Numbered from the stretch's first letter, positions 1-6,858 are shown. The stretch is DNA of 10,975 nucleotides from Peptococcaceae bacterium (GCA_017383785.1 JAFNVD010000123.1:1-10975), one strand, 5' to 3'. Notes: generated from the letters alone by a model not told the origin. A program made the numbers and translations.

Positions 1-1
1 G

Positions 2-436
2 CCTATGACAGAGGCTATGGTTGAAGAAGTGTGGCAGTATCTAGAGGCATGGTGCGGTCAGAAAGCATGCAGCGGTTCTTTAGATTCGGGGCTGCATTGT
101 GAGCAGAAAGCCATTCGCGAGGCATTAGACCATTTTGAAGTGCTGGATTATAAAGGTGCTGTAATACGATTGGATGGGAACATTGTAGCGTTTACGTTAG
201 GGGAAATGCTGAATGACAATACGGTCATTATACATGTAGAAAAAGCGGATGGAACCATTACAGGTTTATATGGCGCCATTAACCAAGAGTTTTTGCTACA
301 TGAATGGCCAACAGTGCAATATGTAAACAGGGAAGAAGATACCGGTGCAGAGGGGCTGCGTAAGGCGAAACTATCTTATCATCCTGTTGAACTGATAAAG
401 AAATATAAAGGGGTTTATCGTCATGGTGGAAAATAA
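2..436 (+). CDS. DUF2156 (phosphatidylglycerol lysyltransferase-like) domain protein, C-terminal part only
   Basis: This is the 3' part of a gene whose start lies before the window. The frame is open to the left edge (a Pro codon precedes the first visible ATG at 5), and about 144 residues are visible. Proteins of this family are usually near 300 residues, so roughly half is missing. Counting from the ATG at 5, the visible part carries the family's C-terminal pattern: a strand pair with LDGNIVAFTLGE (56-67), IHVEKAD (76-82), then NREEDTG (108-114) and LRKAKLSYHP (118-127), and it ends in a basic tail. DUF2156 is built from GNAT-like folds; some relatives transfer aminoacyl groups to lipids, but the substrate of these small soluble members is not known. 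It overlaps the next gene by 14 bases, which implies co-transcription and probably translational coupling. The family call is from remembered motif similarity; the function is open. Confidence 0.8.
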   Translation, partial: PMTEAMVEEVWQYLEAWCGQKACSGSLDSGLHCEQKAIREALDHFEVLDYKGAVIRLDGNIVAFTLGEMLNDNTVIIHVEKADGTITGLYGAINQEFLLHEWPTVQYVNREEDTGAEGLRKAKLSYHPVELIKKYKGVYRHGGK

Positions 437-1658
437 TCAGCATGAAACAGATTGCCGTATTGTAACGAATGATGATATGCCACAGGTATTACACCTGTGG
501 CAAACTTGTTTTGATGATACGATGAAGTTTGTATTATGGTATTTTGCACGATACTGGAAAGCAGAAAATACGATAGGTATATTTGAACGAAACAATGGAG
601 TGGATACCTTACAAGCTTCTGCACAGGTAATTCCGTACAATTTGCAAATTCGCAATACAAACTTGCCATGTGGTTATATTGTTGGTGTGGATACTGCTCC
701 TGAGGCACGAAACAGAGGGTATGCCAAACGGTTGTTAAAAGAAAGTTTGTGTCTGCAGCGGGAAAGAGGGCAAGCTATTAGTTTGTTAATGCCTTTTGAA
801 GGGCAGTTTTATTATCGATATGGTTGGCCATTTTGCTATTTTCACCAGAGAATCATCACAGATGCAAAAGAGTTGAGATGTATAGCCAAACCTTGGGGTA
901 CTGTGCGAAAGGTAGATTTGTTCGAAGCACAGGATGAACTGCAGTGTATTTATGATATGTTTGCCATGCGATACCATGGCACTGTAAATCGCACAGCAGA
1001 GCAATGGAGACTGCAATTAGAAGATGCACAAATAGAGCATACGGCCTGCTTTTTGATTGAAGATGAACAACAGCAAGTACAAGGATATTTTTTGTGGACA
1101 CCGCTAAAAGAGAAATGTTTTGTACGAGAAATTGCATGGAGTCATGAACGTGCAAAAGCAGGAATGCTGTATTATTTGATGCAGAATATACCGGAAGATC
1201 AAAAGCTTTGGATTGACTTGCCTGAGGATGATGGGCTGAAATATCGGATGGCAGCTGCGAAAAATGATATTGTACTGTATCCGTTTTTAATGGCACGCAT
1301 TGTAGATGTCAAACAATGCTTAGAAGCGCTTTGGTATCCGGATCTAAAAGCAGAACTGTTGTTAACCGTGCAAGATGATTTTGCAGAGTGGAACACAGGA
1401 AATTATCATATGATCATTGAAAATAACAGGGCGCAGGTAACTGTAGTAGGTGAAACTGTAAGTGAGGATTTAAAGCAAAGCAATATTCCTTCCGGGACAA
1501 TTTCCATAGAAGGTTTGAGCCAAATGATAATGGGGACAAGCAGTGCAGACACATTGGTGCAGCAGGAAATCCTTTGCTGTGATACAGAACAAACGCCTGT
1601 ACCGATCCTGCAGAGCATCTGGCCGAAACAAACTAACTTTATCAATGAATATTATTAA
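423..1658 (+). CDS. Eis-like GNAT family N-acetyltransferase
   Basis: A 411-residue acetyltransferase, close to the usual 400 or so of the Eis family, which transfers acetyl from acetyl-CoA to amines. The N-terminal GNAT domain (about 10-145) shows VGVDTAP (87-93), then the acetyl-CoA pyrophosphate-binding loop RNRGYAKRLL (96-105), and the Eis-type FYYRYGW (129-135), whose aromatic residue corresponds to the region holding the general acid in Eis. A second, degenerate GNAT-like domain spans about 150-290. The C-terminal part (about 300-411) looks like the sterol-carrier-like domain of Eis, with LSQMIMG and a last stretch ending INEYY; in mycobacterial Eis the C-terminal carboxylate takes part in catalysis. 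The ATG is chosen because AAAGGGG (407-413) lies 9 bases upstream. It overlaps the DUF2156 gene, so the two probably form one operon. The natural substrate is unknown; aminoglycoside resistance should not be assumed. A perfect inverted repeat lies at codons 19-27. Confidence 0.85.
   Translation: MVENNQHETDCRIVTNDDMPQVLHLWQTCFDDTMKFVLWYFARYWKAENTIGIFERNNGVDTLQASAQVIPYNLQIRNTNLPCGYIVGVDTAPEARNRGYAKRLLKESLCLQRERGQAISLLMPFEGQFYYRYGWPFCYFHQRIITDAKELRCIAKPWGTVRKVDLFEAQDELQCIYDMFAMRYHGTVNRTAEQWRLQLEDAQIEHTACFLIEDEQQQVQGYFLWTPLKEKCFVREIAWSHERAKAGMLYYLMQNIPEDQKLWIDLPEDDGLKYRMAAAKNDIVLYPFLMARIVDVKQCLEALWYPDLKAELLLTVQDDFAEWNTGNYHMIIENNRAQVTVVGETVSEDLKQSNIPSGTISIEGLSQMIMGTSSADTLVQQEILCCDTEQTPVPILQSIWPKQTNFINEYY
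478..502 (+). repeat. Perfect 10-bp inverted repeat inside the acetyltransferase gene
   Basis: Arms TGCCACAGGT (478-487) and ACCTGTGGCA (493-502) are exactly complementary, with a 5-base spacer ATTAC. In RNA this would make a stable hairpin beginning about 55 bases after the start codon. No clean U-run follows (the next bases are AACTTGTTTT), so it is not a standard terminator. The structure is seen directly; any role is inference. Confidence 0.75.
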
Positions 1659-1688
1659 TAGGTAATTCCAATTTATGGATTGCTTTTT

Positions 1689-1716
1689 TTGATGAAATCT
1701 AGTAAAATGTTATACA
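1689..1716 (+). promoter_or_regulatory. Candidate distal fakA promoter (extended -10)
   Basis: TTGATG (1689-1694) is followed after 16 bases by TATACA (1711-1716). The -10 is preceded by TG one base away (1708-1709), giving an extended -10. Transcription from here would carry a leader of about 150 bases before fakA. It is one of two candidates in this gap. Confidence 0.4.
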
Positions 1717-1799
1717 TGTGTGATTGTATTATTTCACTTTTGCACAATGGAAATGATAGATAGCAACGAAATGATTTGGAAAATAAAGATGAATGTGGT

Positions 1800-1828
1800 T
1801 TGCAAAGATAACAAGAATGATGTATGAT
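1800..1828 (+). promoter_or_regulatory. Candidate proximal fakA promoter
   Basis: TTGCAA (1800-1805), a 17-base spacer and TATGAT (1823-1828) match the sigma-A pattern at 4 of 6 and 5 of 6 positions. The start of transcription would be near 1835, giving a short leader with the ribosome site GGGGAGG at 1855-1861. Spacing and leader length make it slightly more attractive than the distal candidate. Confidence 0.45.
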
Positions 1829-1869
1829 AAAACGATTAGATTTTTCGGTAAAACGGGGAGGCTCTTTCA

Positions 1870-3510
1870 GTGAACTATACAAGTATTGATGGAAAACAAT
1901 TTATGAATATGATTTTGGCTGGCGTCAATAAATTGAATGCTGATAAAGCTTCAATTGACAGCTTGAATGTATTCCCTGTTCCGGATGGCGATACAGGTAC
2001 AAATATGTCTTTGACATTAAACTCAGTGGCTCGCTTTTTAGGGCAGATTCCGGAAACTGAAATTACTGTGGCAAAAGTGGCAGAGCAAATGTCCTATGGT
2101 GCTTTGATGGGTGCTCGTGGTAATTCTGGTGTAATTTTATCTCAGATTTTAGGCGGGCTTGCAAAAGTATTTACTACAAAAGGCGATACTGCAAGTGCCA
2201 AAGATTTTGTAGAAGGTTTTGCCAGCGGGAAAGAATCTGCATATAAAGCAGTAGTAAAACCAATGGAAGGTACCATTCTAACTGTATGTCGTGAAGCTAG
2301 TGAATATTTATCTGCTGTATATCAGGATAGTTTTACAATTGAGGATTGCTTGAATGCATATTTGGAAGAAGGGTATCGTAGTTTGGATCGTACACCGGAA
2401 TTGCTGCCTGTATTAAAACAGGCCGGTGTAGTAGACGCCGGTGCCAAAGGTCTTTTAACTATCGTAGAAGGTATGTTGGCAGGCTTAAACGGTCAGACCG
2501 ATTTTGTCTCCGAAAACAAACAGGAAACTGTTGTTGAAAATGATTATCCGGAATATCATATTCATCCGGATCAGATTACATTCCAGTATTGTACAGAGCT
2601 GATTGTTCGCAATAAAAAAGAAGTGGATGTAGAAGCAGCCCGCGCATATTTGAACGAACTGGGCGACTGCACACTGGTAGTAAGTGCCGGTGATATTACA
2701 AAAGTACATGTACACACAAACAACCCTGGCCAAGTATTGGAATACTTCGTTACCTTTGGTGATTTGAACGATATTAAAATTGAAAATATGAAGGCGCAGA
2801 GCGAACGTTTCGGTGTTGCTGATGAAACTATCGAAATGGAGCGCGAACACAAAGCACTGGCTGTTGTGGCAGTAAGTGCCGGTGAAGGTTTGAATGAAAT
2901 TTTTGCCAGTTTGGGTGTAGATTATGTCATTACCGGTGGGCAGACAATGAATCCAAGTACAGAAGATTTCATGAATGCCATTGAAGTAGTAAATGCCGAT
3001 GCTGTTATTTTACTGCCAAACAATAAAAATATCATAATGGCAGCGGAACAGGCCGCAAATTTGAGTCAGGATGTACAGGTGCGTGTTGTGGCGAGCCGTA
3101 CAATTCCACAGGGGATTGCATCTCTGATGGCTTATGATGCTGATGGCGATGTAGACGAAAATGCAGAGGCTATGACAGAAGCTATGCAGCAGGTGCGTTC
3201 TGCGGAAGTTACCTATGCTGTACGTGACACTTCCATTGACGAGTTTGAAATCAAAGAAGGTCAGTTGCTTGGCATTGTAGAAGGCAAAATCAAAGCTGTG
3301 GGCGATGACATGCAGCAGTTAATCTGTGATGCGCTGAATGCAATGGATATGGATACAGCGGAATTAGCAACATTGTATTATGGTGAAGGTGTCACAGAAG
3401 ATGATGCTAATCAGTTGCTGGAACACTTAGAAGCGACTTATCCTGAGGTGGAATTTGAGTTGTATTTAGGTGCCCAGGCGGTATATTCTTACTTGATTTC
3501 TGTAGAATAA
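1870..3510 (+). CDS. fakA: Fatty acid kinase FakA (DAK2/DhaL domain protein)
   Basis: FakA uses ATP to phosphorylate fatty acids bound to a FakB (DegV) partner, making acyl phosphates for phospholipid synthesis in the cytoplasm. At 546 residues it has the full family length. The N-terminal DhaL-like nucleotide domain (about 5-205) holds the Mg-binding DGDTGTN (39-45), GARGNSGVILSQ (81-92) and VVDAGAKGLL (187-196). The middle domain (about 225-310) has C241 and the VHVHTNN stretch with H280 and H282, plausible metal ligands as in known FakA. The C-terminal domain has GGQTMNPST (356-364), LPNNKNI (382-388) and ends YSYLISVE, typical of the family. The start is GTG at 1870, supported by GGGGAGG (1855-1861) 8 bases upstream. 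The Asp23/YloU-type gene that often precedes fakA in Firmicutes is not present here. The DegV gene 53 bases downstream is the expected partner. Confidence 0.92.
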   Translation: MNYTSIDGKQFMNMILAGVNKLNADKASIDSLNVFPVPDGDTGTNMSLTLNSVARFLGQIPETEITVAKVAEQMSYGALMGARGNSGVILSQILGGLAKVFTTKGDTASAKDFVEGFASGKESAYKAVVKPMEGTILTVCREASEYLSAVYQDSFTIEDCLNAYLEEGYRSLDRTPELLPVLKQAGVVDAGAKGLLTIVEGMLAGLNGQTDFVSENKQETVVENDYPEYHIHPDQITFQYCTELIVRNKKEVDVEAARAYLNELGDCTLVVSAGDITKVHVHTNNPGQVLEYFVTFGDLNDIKIENMKAQSERFGVADETIEMEREHKALAVVAVSAGEGLNEIFASLGVDYVITGGQTMNPSTEDFMNAIEVVNADAVILLPNNKNIIMAAEQAANLSQDVQVRVVASRTIPQGIASLMAYDADGDVDENAEAMTEAMQQVRSAEVTYAVRDTSIDEFEIKEGQLLGIVEGKIKAVGDDMQQLICDALNAMDMDTAELATLYYGEGVTEDDANQLLEHLEATYPEVEFELYLGAQAVYSYLISVE

Positions 3511-3563
3511 GTTAGATATAGCAAATTAGATATGGTGTTTTACAGGGAAAAGGAGACACAGTC

Positions 3564-4427
3564 ATGACGAAAATCAAAATTGTTACAGACAGTACTGCCG
3601 ATTTGACTGTAGATTTGATAGAACGATATCAGATTGAAGTGCTGCCTCTGACTGTAACATTAAATGAAGTTTCATACCGTGATGGTGTGGATATCACACG
3701 GGATGCATTTTATCAGCTGATGAGTACAACCGAAGAATTTCCGACAACTTCGCAGATTCCGCCGGCAGTGTTTGCAGAAACCTACCAGCGTTTGGCTGCG
3801 GAAGGGGTAGAACATATTATTTCTATTCATATTTCCGGTGATTTAAGTGGTACTTATCAAAGCAGTGTGTTGGCAGGAACTATGGTTGAAAATACAGTGC
3901 ATGTACATTGTATTGACAGTAAATCTGCGACAATCGGTTTGGGGCCAATTGTGTTGGCTGCGGCAAGATTGGCAGAACAGAATTTGCCGATTGCTGAAAT
4001 TTTGGAAACCTTGAATCGTGTAGTAGAACAAACAGCAGTATATTTTCTGCTAGACTCTTTGGATAATTTGCACAAAGGCGGACGTATCGGCAAGGCAAGT
4101 CATATGGTAGGGTCTTTGTTAAACTTAAAACCAATTTTAAGTTTGAATGAAGGGGTAATCAGTGCATATGAAAAAATCAGAGGGAATAAGGGAAATAAAG
4201 CTCTGGAACGTCTGATTGAAATTCTTGCAGAGAAAATTGATCCGAACAAAAAATTGTATTGTGCGATTGGCTACTCGGATAGCAATGCTTTAGAACAGGC
4301 AAAATATATTCAGGAATGTTTGCAAGATAAAGTAGATTGCGACGAATTTGTATATTTGCAAATCGGCAGTGTAGTTGGTGCCCATATAGGGACCGGTGCT
4401 GTCGGAATGGGATTTTATCAATTATAA
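3564..4427 (+). CDS. DegV family fatty-acid-binding protein (FakB type)
   Basis: DegV/FakB proteins hold a single fatty acid and present its carboxyl group to FakA for phosphorylation. The 287 residues match the family length. Visible motifs are VTDSTADL (7-14), RDGVDIT (39-45), TTSQ (61-64), ISGDLSGTYQSS (90-101), the binding-site loop LHKGGRIGK (169-177), and VGAHIGTGAVG (271-281) near the C-terminus. The Ser of the ISGDLSGT loop, the Arg of GGRI and the His of VGAH correspond to the carboxylate-binding residues of FakB. ATG 3564 is supported by AAAGGAG (3548-3554). The gene follows fakA by 53 bases with no promoter or terminator seen between, and a terminator follows it, so fakA and this gene are very likely one transcript. 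Chain-length preference cannot be read from sequence; most genomes of this type carry more DegV paralogues elsewhere. Confidence 0.9.
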   Translation: MTKIKIVTDSTADLTVDLIERYQIEVLPLTVTLNEVSYRDGVDITRDAFYQLMSTTEEFPTTSQIPPAVFAETYQRLAAEGVEHIISIHISGDLSGTYQSSVLAGTMVENTVHVHCIDSKSATIGLGPIVLAAARLAEQNLPIAEILETLNRVVEQTAVYFLLDSLDNLHKGGRIGKASHMVGSLLNLKPILSLNEGVISAYEKIRGNKGNKALERLIEILAEKIDPNKKLYCAIGYSDSNALEQAKYIQECLQDKVDCDEFVYLQIGSVVGAHIGTGAVGMGFYQL

Positions 4428-4439
4428 ATGATAGAAATG

Positions 4440-4473
4440 AGGGCTGTTACCGTTTGTGTGACAGCTCTTTTTT
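4440..4473 (+). terminator. Intrinsic terminator of the fakA-degV operon
   Basis: AGGGCTGTTAC (4440-4450) pairs with GTGACAGCTCT (4458-4468), an 11-bp stem with two G-U pairs and a 7-base loop, ending in six T (4468-4473). It starts 12 bases after the DegV stop. Confidence 0.88.
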
Positions 4474-4503
4474 ACATATTACTTGAGTATATTGGCAATT
4501 GAA

Positions 4504-5337
4504 ATGGATGTGAAAACACATATGCCAAAGAGGAAGCGGAAGCCCTTTATAAAAAAACGTACAAAAAATAAAATAAAACGAAAATTGAAACAGTTTTGGC
4601 TGCGCCATAATAAAAAATTATATGCAGCAGTTCTGTTGTTGTTGTTTTCTGTTGTACCGACAGACTTAAAAGTTGAATTGATACAGATGTTGCCTACATT
4701 GGAGTCAGACACAGAACAGAATACAATGCTGGATGAAGTTATTGGTACATATACCGGTGACCCTTATGTCATTCTGAATGATAATATGCCGCTATTCACG
4801 CAAGAAGAGTATACAACAGAGGCATATGAATATTTCTCAGACTTGGATTGGTTGGGACGATGTGGGCCGGCTATGGCCTGTATTGGTACAGAATTAATGC
4901 CGACAGAGGAACGGGGAAGCATAGGACAGGTGAAACCAAGTGGCTGGCATACAGTGCGGTATGATATTGTAGATGGGAAGTATTTGTATAATAGATGTCA
5001 CTTGATCGGATACCAGCTAACGGGTGAAAATGCCAATGAAAAGAATTTGATTACAGGTACGCGGTATATGAACATGGAAGGCATGCTTCCCTTTGAAAAT
5101 ATGGTAGCTGCTTATGTAAAATATACCGGCAGGCATGTATTGTATCGTGTAACACCGGTATATGATGGAAATAATCTGTTGGCTAGTGGTGTTACGATAG
5201 AAGGGTACTCTGTAGAAGACGATGGTGGAGGAATTTGTTTTTATGTCTATGTTCATAATGTTCAGCCGGGCATTGGGATTAACTATATGAATGGTGAAAG
5301 TTGGCTGTTAGAGGACAGCATCCGATATAAACAATAA
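4504..5337 (+). CDS. Membrane-anchored DNA/RNA non-specific endonuclease (NRCH type)
   Basis: A nuclease of the DNA/RNA non-specific endonuclease (beta-beta-alpha metal) superfamily, related to DNA-entry nucleases. Counting from ATG 4504 it has 277 residues. The first 38 residues hold 18 Lys/Arg; a short hydrophobic run (about 39-51) follows, so the chain is probably held in the membrane with the catalytic part outside. The catalytic motif is NRCHLIGYQL (163-172), replacing the DRGH form, with H165 as likely general base and N181 in ENANEKNLI as the metal ligand. MLPFENMVA and YRVTPVYDGNN further match the family. The start is uncertain: TTG 4483, ATG 4504 and ATG 4522 are in frame and none has a good ribosome site; ATG 4504 is chosen as a compromise that keeps the basic segment. 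The gene lies 30 bases after a terminator with no obvious promoter. Role in competence, nutrition or defence against competitors is open. Confidence 0.83.
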   Translation: MDVKTHMPKRKRKPFIKKRTKNKIKRKLKQFWLRHNKKLYAAVLLLLFSVVPTDLKVELIQMLPTLESDTEQNTMLDEVIGTYTGDPYVILNDNMPLFTQEEYTTEAYEYFSDLDWLGRCGPAMACIGTELMPTEERGSIGQVKPSGWHTVRYDIVDGKYLYNRCHLIGYQLTGENANEKNLITGTRYMNMEGMLPFENMVAAYVKYTGRHVLYRVTPVYDGNNLLASGVTIEGYSVEDDGGGICFYVYVHNVQPGIGINYMNGESWLLEDSIRYKQ

Positions 5338-5373
5338 TTATGGCAATAAAAATACTTTTTACGAAATTAGATA

Positions 5374-5402
5374 TTGACAAGGCTTATATTGCGTACTATA
5401 AT
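5374..5402 (+). promoter_or_regulatory. Consensus sigma-A promoter of livJ
   Basis: TTGACA (5374-5379), a 17-base spacer and TATAAT (5397-5402) match the sigma-A consensus exactly. Transcription should begin near 5409, leaving a leader of about 80 bases before livJ. A perfect match predicts very high expression, in keeping with a binding protein needed in excess, unless a repressor acts on it. Confidence 0.9.
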
Positions 5403-5411
5403 AATAGCAAC

Positions 5412-5428
5412 ACAGTTCTAGTACAGTT
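5412..5428 (+). repeat. ACAGTT direct repeat just after the livJ transcription start
   Basis: ACAGTT occurs at 5412-5417 and 5423-5428, 11 bases apart, about one helical turn. This spacing suits a protein bound to one face of the DNA, but a six-base repeat can arise by chance. Confidence 0.35.
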
Positions 5429-5432
5429 TTAA

Positions 5433-5456
5433 TGTTTCAAAAAATGTTTTGTAACA
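5433..5456 (+). promoter_or_regulatory. 24-bp imperfect palindrome in the livJ leader, candidate operator or RNA hairpin
   Basis: The left arm TGTT-T-CAAAA (5433-5442) and right arm TTTTG-T-AACA (5447-5456) pair at 9 of 10 positions around an AATG centre. It lies about 25 bases after the predicted transcription start and 33 before livJ. The left arm is identical to ten bases in the livH promoter (6773-6782). The symmetry is seen directly; the function as a protein site is inference. Confidence 0.5.
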
Positions 5457-5488
5457 GGGCTGAAAATTATTTTTAGGGGGACGAACTA

Positions 5489-6643
5489 ATGAAAATGAAA
5501 AAAGTGATTGCCACAGCTATGGTTGGTTTTATGGCAATGGGTATGTTGGCCGGCTGCGGTGGCGGCGGTGCAAAAGATGATGCTGCAACAGCAATTAAAG
5601 TTGGTGGTACTGGTCCATTAACAGGTGGTGCTGCGATTTATGGTTTAGCAGTACAGCGCGGTGCTGAAATCGCTGTAGAAGAAGTAAATGCTTTAGGCGG
5701 CGTTCAGTTTGAATTCAAAATGGAAGACGATGCACACGATGCTGAAAAAGCTGTAAACGCTTATAACGCATTAAAAGACTGGGGTATGCAGATTTCTTTA
5801 GGTTCTGTAACTTCTACACCTGGTACAGCTACAGCTGCTGAAAATGACAACGATAGAATCTTTGCTTTAACACCATCTGCATCTGCAACAACAGTTACAG
5901 AAGGTCATGACAATGTATTCCAGATGTGCTTTGCTGACCCTAACCAGGGTTCCGCTTCTGCTCAGTACATTGCTGATCAGCAGTTGGCTACCAAAGTAGG
6001 CGTTATTTACAAAAATGACGATGTATATTCTTCCGGTATCTATGAAACATTTGCAACAAGAGCAAACGAACTGGGTCTGAACATTGTTTCTACAACAACA
6101 TTTACAACAGACAGCCAGAACGACTTTACTGTACAGTTGCAGGATGCGAAAAACGCAGGTGCTGACCTGTTATTCCTGCCAATGTACTATGACGCAGCTT
6201 CTCTGATTCTGTCTCAGGCTAACGACATGGGCTATGCACCTAAATTCTTTGGCGTAGACGGTATGGACGGTATCTTAACAATGGAAGGCTTCAATGCTGA
6301 ATTAGCAGAAGGCGTAATGCTGTTAACACCATTCTCCGCTGACGCTGATGATGAACGTACAAAAGCATTCGTTGCGAAATATCAGGAACTGCACGGTGAA
6401 GTACCAAACCAGTTCGCAGCTGACGCTTATGACTGCATCTATGCTCTGTATCAGGCATGTGAAAATGCTGGTGCTACAGCTGATATGACTGCAGAAGAAC
6501 TGAATGATCTGATGATGAAAGAATTTACTTCCATGACATTTGATGGTTTAACAGGTACAGGTGCTACTTGGACTGCTGAAGGTCAGGTTAACAAAGCTCC
6601 AAAAGGTATGGTTATCCAGAACGGTGTATACGTAGGTATGTAA
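5489..6643 (+). CDS. livJ: Branched-chain amino acid ABC transporter, substrate-binding lipoprotein
   Basis: LivJ is the extracytoplasmic binding protein that captures leucine, isoleucine, valine or similar amino acids and delivers them to LivH/LivM. The 384 residues begin with a lipoprotein signal peptide: basic MKMKK, a hydrophobic run, and the lipobox LAGC with C23 as the lipidated residue, then a Gly-rich linker. The mature protein is a periplasmic-binding-protein type I fold: VGGTGPLTGGAAIYG (38-52), the ligand-binding loop GSVTSTPGTA (105-114), and FALTPSASAT (125-134). The start is supported by AGGGGG (5475-5480) 8 bases upstream. It is a monocistronic unit with its own promoter and strong terminator, and the rest of the transporter follows. 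The exact ligand cannot be fixed; families with this fold also bind short amides, urea or aromatic amino acids, but the neighbouring liv genes make a branched-chain or general hydrophobic amino acid most likely. Confidence 0.92.
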   Translation: MKMKKVIATAMVGFMAMGMLAGCGGGGAKDDAATAIKVGGTGPLTGGAAIYGLAVQRGAEIAVEEVNALGGVQFEFKMEDDAHDAEKAVNAYNALKDWGMQISLGSVTSTPGTATAAENDNDRIFALTPSASATTVTEGHDNVFQMCFADPNQGSASAQYIADQQLATKVGVIYKNDDVYSSGIYETFATRANELGLNIVSTTTFTTDSQNDFTVQLQDAKNAGADLLFLPMYYDAASLILSQANDMGYAPKFFGVDGMDGILTMEGFNAELAEGVMLLTPFSADADDERTKAFVAKYQELHGEVPNQFAADAYDCIYALYQACENAGATADMTAEELNDLMMKEFTSMTFDGLTGTGATWTAEGQVNKAPKGMVIQNGVYVGM

Positions 6644-6662
6644 TCAATTCCATTAGGGTTTG

Positions 6663-6691
6663 AAAGACCGCCGCAAGTGCGGCGGTCTTTT
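6663..6691 (+). terminator. Strong intrinsic terminator after livJ
   Basis: AAGACCGCCGC (6664-6674) pairs perfectly with GCGGCGGTCTT (6679-6689) around a 4-base loop AAGT, with a short T-run. The stem is far richer in GC than its surroundings. It separates livJ from livHMGF; partial read-through is possible because the T-run is only four bases before an A. Confidence 0.93.
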
Positions 6692-6758
6692 ATTTACATA
6701 AAACAGTAATATAAAAAGAATCAATGTATATCGTTGATGTTTTCTATAGTGTTTACTG

Positions 6759-6773
6759 ACAAGGTACACTTGT
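6759..6773 (+). promoter_or_regulatory. Inverted repeat overlapping the livH -35, candidate operator
   Basis: ACAAG (6759-6763) and CTTGT (6769-6773) are exact complements separated by GTACA. The right arm covers most of the -35 hexamer, so a bound protein would block polymerase. Arms are short, so chance is possible. Confidence 0.35.
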
Positions 6774-6798
6774 GTTTCAAAACAGGAATTGATATAAT
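6770..6798 (+). promoter_or_regulatory. Extended -10 promoter of livHMGF
   Basis: TTGTGT (6770-6775), a 17-base spacer and TATAAT (6793-6798) preceded by TGA (6790-6792) give a perfect extended -10 with a weak -35. Transcription should start near 6805, about 65 bases before livH. The presence of this promoter after the livJ terminator shows the permease and ATPase genes can be transcribed apart from livJ. Confidence 0.8.
6773..6784 (+). promoter_or_regulatory. Palindrome TGTTTCAAAACA in the livH promoter spacer
   Basis: TGTTT and AAACA are exact complements around CA. The site sits between the -35 and -10 hexamers, a classic place for a repressor. Its first ten bases equal those at 5433-5442 in the livJ leader. 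No known regulator box was recognised. Confidence 0.45.
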
Positions 6799-6858
6799 AT
6801 AACAGTATGTTACAGGTTCTTTTTATTCAGATACAACATATGTATTTTATATTTTAGA

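Noticed and set aside
1665..1690. Terminator after the acetyltransferase gene
   Set aside because: Seven T follow a hairpin with only a 4-bp stem (TCCA/TGGA), too weak to call.
2485..2852. Minus-strand open frames inside fakA
   Set aside because: They lie wholly antisense to a well-supported gene, show no family motifs and no ribosome sites.
4479..4712. Minus-strand open frame over the start of the nuclease gene
   Set aside because: It is an antisense shadow of the basic N-terminus, with no ribosome site or recognisable domain.
5431..5446. Possible CodY box in the livJ leader
   Set aside because: The best alignment to AATTTTCNGAAAATT has about four mismatches, too weak to name CodY; the palindrome is reported without naming a regulator.
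5403..5488. T-box or other amino acid riboswitch before livJ
   Set aside because: The leader is only about 80 bases, has no T-box-type conserved element and no terminator-antiterminator pair.
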